Shown in pieces: positions 61,934 to 64,000 of a stretch of DNA of 64,000 nucleotides (positions are counted from its first letter, which is position 1; each line of letters opens with the position of its first letter). The position numbers were made by a program, and so were the translations under genes. The DNA is from Xylaria sp. FL1777 (taxonomy: Eukaryota > Ascomycota > Sordariomycetes > Xylariales > Xylariaceae). The DNA is taken from NCBI GenBank assembly GCA_022578965.1, contig MU400727.1, forward strand, positions 1-64,000, given 5' to 3'. The notes under the pieces were generated by a model. That model saw only the letters and a list, made by a program, of their open reading frames with translations, had not been told where the DNA came from and did no database searches.

Positions 61934-63540
61934 ATAAAAAACTAATAACTTAGATTTATACTAAGGTTATTAAGTTAACTAACTAAATAATTAAGCTACT
62001 TTTAAAGCTATAACTAAAAAAACTAAAACTTCTATACAAACAAGAAATGCTTTGTTTGCTAAAAAAAAAGCTACTAGTTAATACGCTATACCTTTTAAAA
62101 AAAAGCTTATGCAAAAAACATATTTTTTAATTCGCACAAAATAATTTATAGCTAAAAACTTACTTCAAAAGAATTCTTTTTATATATAGCAAAATACAAA
62201 AAATATCCAAAATTAAACAATAGTACTAAAAATATTAATAAAGAATTTAGTAACTAAACTACTTAATATTTAGTAAATAGCACATTTTTTTATTATACAA
62301 CAAAAAAAAACATTTAAAATTATAAAACAACAATGTTATATAATTAGTTTATATTAAGCAATTATTATTATACGAACTACTAAAGTAAACTTTAAAATAT
62401 TAGCGCTTTTAATTATTTAATAGTAAGAAAAGCTTAATTAAAAGCATACTTTTAAATATATTTTTATATAAAAATTAATTAAACCTTAAATAACGCTTAT
62501 ATTTGTTTTAGCAAAAGTAATATTATAAGTGTTATAAGCACTATATAAATAAAAAACGCTTTTAGTATAACTATATATTATATTTTAAATACTTTTATTT
62601 TTTTTTTATTTTTATTAAAAAACGTTAACTGCTTAAAAGCATACTTTAATAATACAAAAAACATTATTATATAATAAAACAAAAAAACTATTCTTATTAT
62701 ACAAAAATAAAAATACCTGTTTTTTAATACTAGTTTATATAAAGCAAGTTTATATTTTATAAAAATAAAACTTTAAAAGCTTTATAAATGCTTTAAATAC
62801 TTTTATATAAAAAAACTATATAATATGCTTAATTATATAAGCTATAATATTAATTGCTTTGCTTTAAAAAAAATCTAAAAGTTCTGCTATTATTGCTAAT
62901 TATATAACTAAGCACTTCGTTGTTTTAAGTTTACAATTAAAAATAACTATAACTTTAATTATAAAGTTATAATTAATGTTATATAAATAAACAATAAACA
63001 GGTTTTATATATAATTAATGTAGCTATATTGTTTTAAGCAGCTATATTTTTAAAATTTATATTTATATAAAACGCTTAAAAAGCTTTATATAAGTGCTAA
63101 ATTAACGTATATTAAAAACTTTTAAACTATATTATATATAACTTTAGCATAAACTTTTCGGCCGAAAAATTTTAAAACTAAGCTAAAATTATAAGTATAA
63201 AGTGCTAAAAAATGCTTATTAAAGCTTACTAAGCTATTAACAAAATAAAAAAAACATATAAACTTTTTTATTATACGTATAATATATTAAAAGCTAAACT
63301 AAGTTATTATATAAAAAATAAGTTAATTTTATAAATAGCAATTAAAGCTTTAAATAATACTGCAAAGCTTAATAGCTTAGTTTTAATGCTTTTTATATTT
63401 AAAGCATATTTAAAAGTTAATTAAAACTTTTCTTTTTTGCTAAATATTATATAAAAAGCTAAAATAGTTAAAAAAGCTATAAAAATGCTTTATAAAAAAT
63501 AAACAAAAGTTAAAATTAGGTATGCAATTTATAAACGTAA

Positions 63541-64000
63541 TAAGCTAGCTTTATACAAAGTATTATTTTTACTTTTATGCAGTAAAATTTTTATATAGCA
63601 TAAAAAGCAAAGCTAAAAAAAACCGTATAAAATATAGTTAATTAAAGAACTTAATATAATTATTAACTTTATAAATAGCTTAATTTGCTTTAAATAAACA
63701 TAAGTTAAGCTATATTACTATATAACTAAATATACTTTAGCAAATAGTAAAAAAAAAAACATAACTACTATAAAACTAGCTATAAAACTAGCTATATAAA
63801 AAAAATGCAAAAAACCTAAAAAAGCTAAAAACTTTTTTATAGCATTTGTGTAAAACATTAGCAACTTGTTTTTAACTTTAAAAAAAAAACAAAACTATGC
63901 TTTAGCAGTAAAGTTGCATAAAAATAGCATTATTAGTACTTTTAGCACTTTGTTTAAAAAATTAAACGCTATAAAAATTAATAACTTTATTATATAAGAT
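63541..64000 (+). pseudogene. Copia integrase C-terminal block and linker, right copy
   Basis: Reading through stops on the plus strand, 63550-63720 follows the fungal copia block that runs from a GPYKL-like motif to a FR-T-VKPYY-like end; here it reads KPYKI and later QVKLYYY. A basic PKK-rich linker follows, then a stretch resembling the AEEADYALAVKLR-type segment that leads to the reverse transcriptase. The left copy continues from the equivalent point (22262) straight into reverse transcriptase, which supports the call. Confidence 0.75.

Larger units (their letters stand above)
60000..63540 (+). pseudogene. Copia gag, protease and integrase region, right copy (unresolved)
   Basis: Position after the 5' terminus and before the integrase C-terminal block predicts gag, protease and integrase. 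The stretch near 62000-62400 has plus-strand frames that look like protein once TAA/TAG are read as mutated Gln codons, but I could not place the protease Asp-Ser/Thr-Gly site or the integrase DDE residues. Stops in all frames show it is not functional. Family assignment comes from what follows it and from the left copy. Confidence 0.5.
59748..64000 (+). mobile_element. Ty1/copia-like element, right copy, uninterrupted 5' part
   Basis: This starts with TGTTAAAATAACT, the shared copia terminus, and runs to the window edge. It is the inverted counterpart of the left copy and carries no gypsy insertion; the two empty target sites are at 60776-60779 and 61930-61933. It is somewhat less eroded than the left copy in places, for example a retained TTTTCGGCCGAAAA at 63155-63168. 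The reverse transcriptase should follow outside the window. Confidence 0.85.

Noticed and set aside
1..64000. Mitochondrial, plastid or low-GC bacterial genome
   Set aside because: There are no rRNA, tRNA or intact genes, while LTR retrotransposons with fungal-type pol and copy-to-copy transitions are clear.
21294..64000. One giant palindrome created by a single inverted duplication
   Set aside because: Homology stops at the copia 5' termini on both sides and the flanks differ (GCTAG and GTTTA). Two independent insertions in opposite orientation explain it more simply.

Overview
The window is extremely AT-rich DNA with no intact protein-coding gene, no tRNA and no rRNA that I can support. 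Almost everything is explained by retrotransposons eroded by dense C-to-T and G-to-A changes on both strands, leaving TAA/TAG stops in every frame. Repeat copies differ from each other mainly by transitions. This is what repeat-induced point mutation (RIP) leaves in filamentous ascomycete fungi. The pol remnants also read like fungal Ty3/gypsy and Ty1/copia elements. The setting is probably an AT-isochore, subtelomere or pericentromere; that placement is inference and I cannot name the species.

Layout. 1-5453 is eroded DNA of unknown origin with one less-damaged island near 352-510. Three near-full-length copies of one about 15-kb Ty3/gypsy-like element, all coding on the minus strand, lie at 5458-20414, 24330-39308 and 40467-55423. 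Each has about 304-bp LTRs, TG...TA ends and a 4-bp target duplication. Between copy 1 and the next element are 741 bp of eroded DNA and a 134-bp MITE-like element with perfect 18-bp terminal inverted repeats (21160-21293). A Ty1/copia-like element on the minus strand is split by gypsy copies 2 and 3 into 21294-24329, 39309-40466 and 55424-56456. A second copia copy, on the plus strand, starts at 59748 and runs off the right edge. It lacks both gypsy insertions and so preserves their empty target sites. Between the head-to-head copia copies are 3.3 kb containing two tandem units of about 850 bp, each opening with a 30-bp palindrome and carrying two 38-bp subrepeats.

History. Copia inserted first. 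Gypsy copies 2 and 3 then landed inside the left copia copy, and all were mutated. No element looks able to move: reverse transcriptase Asp-Asp pairs have become Asn-Asn in all three gypsy copies and in the left copia copy.

The least explained parts are two large blocks conserved in all three gypsy copies: about 5.7 kb between the integrase end and the 3' LTR, and about 5.7 kb between the primer-binding site and the reverse transcriptase. They make the element about twice the length I expect for a fungal gypsy element.
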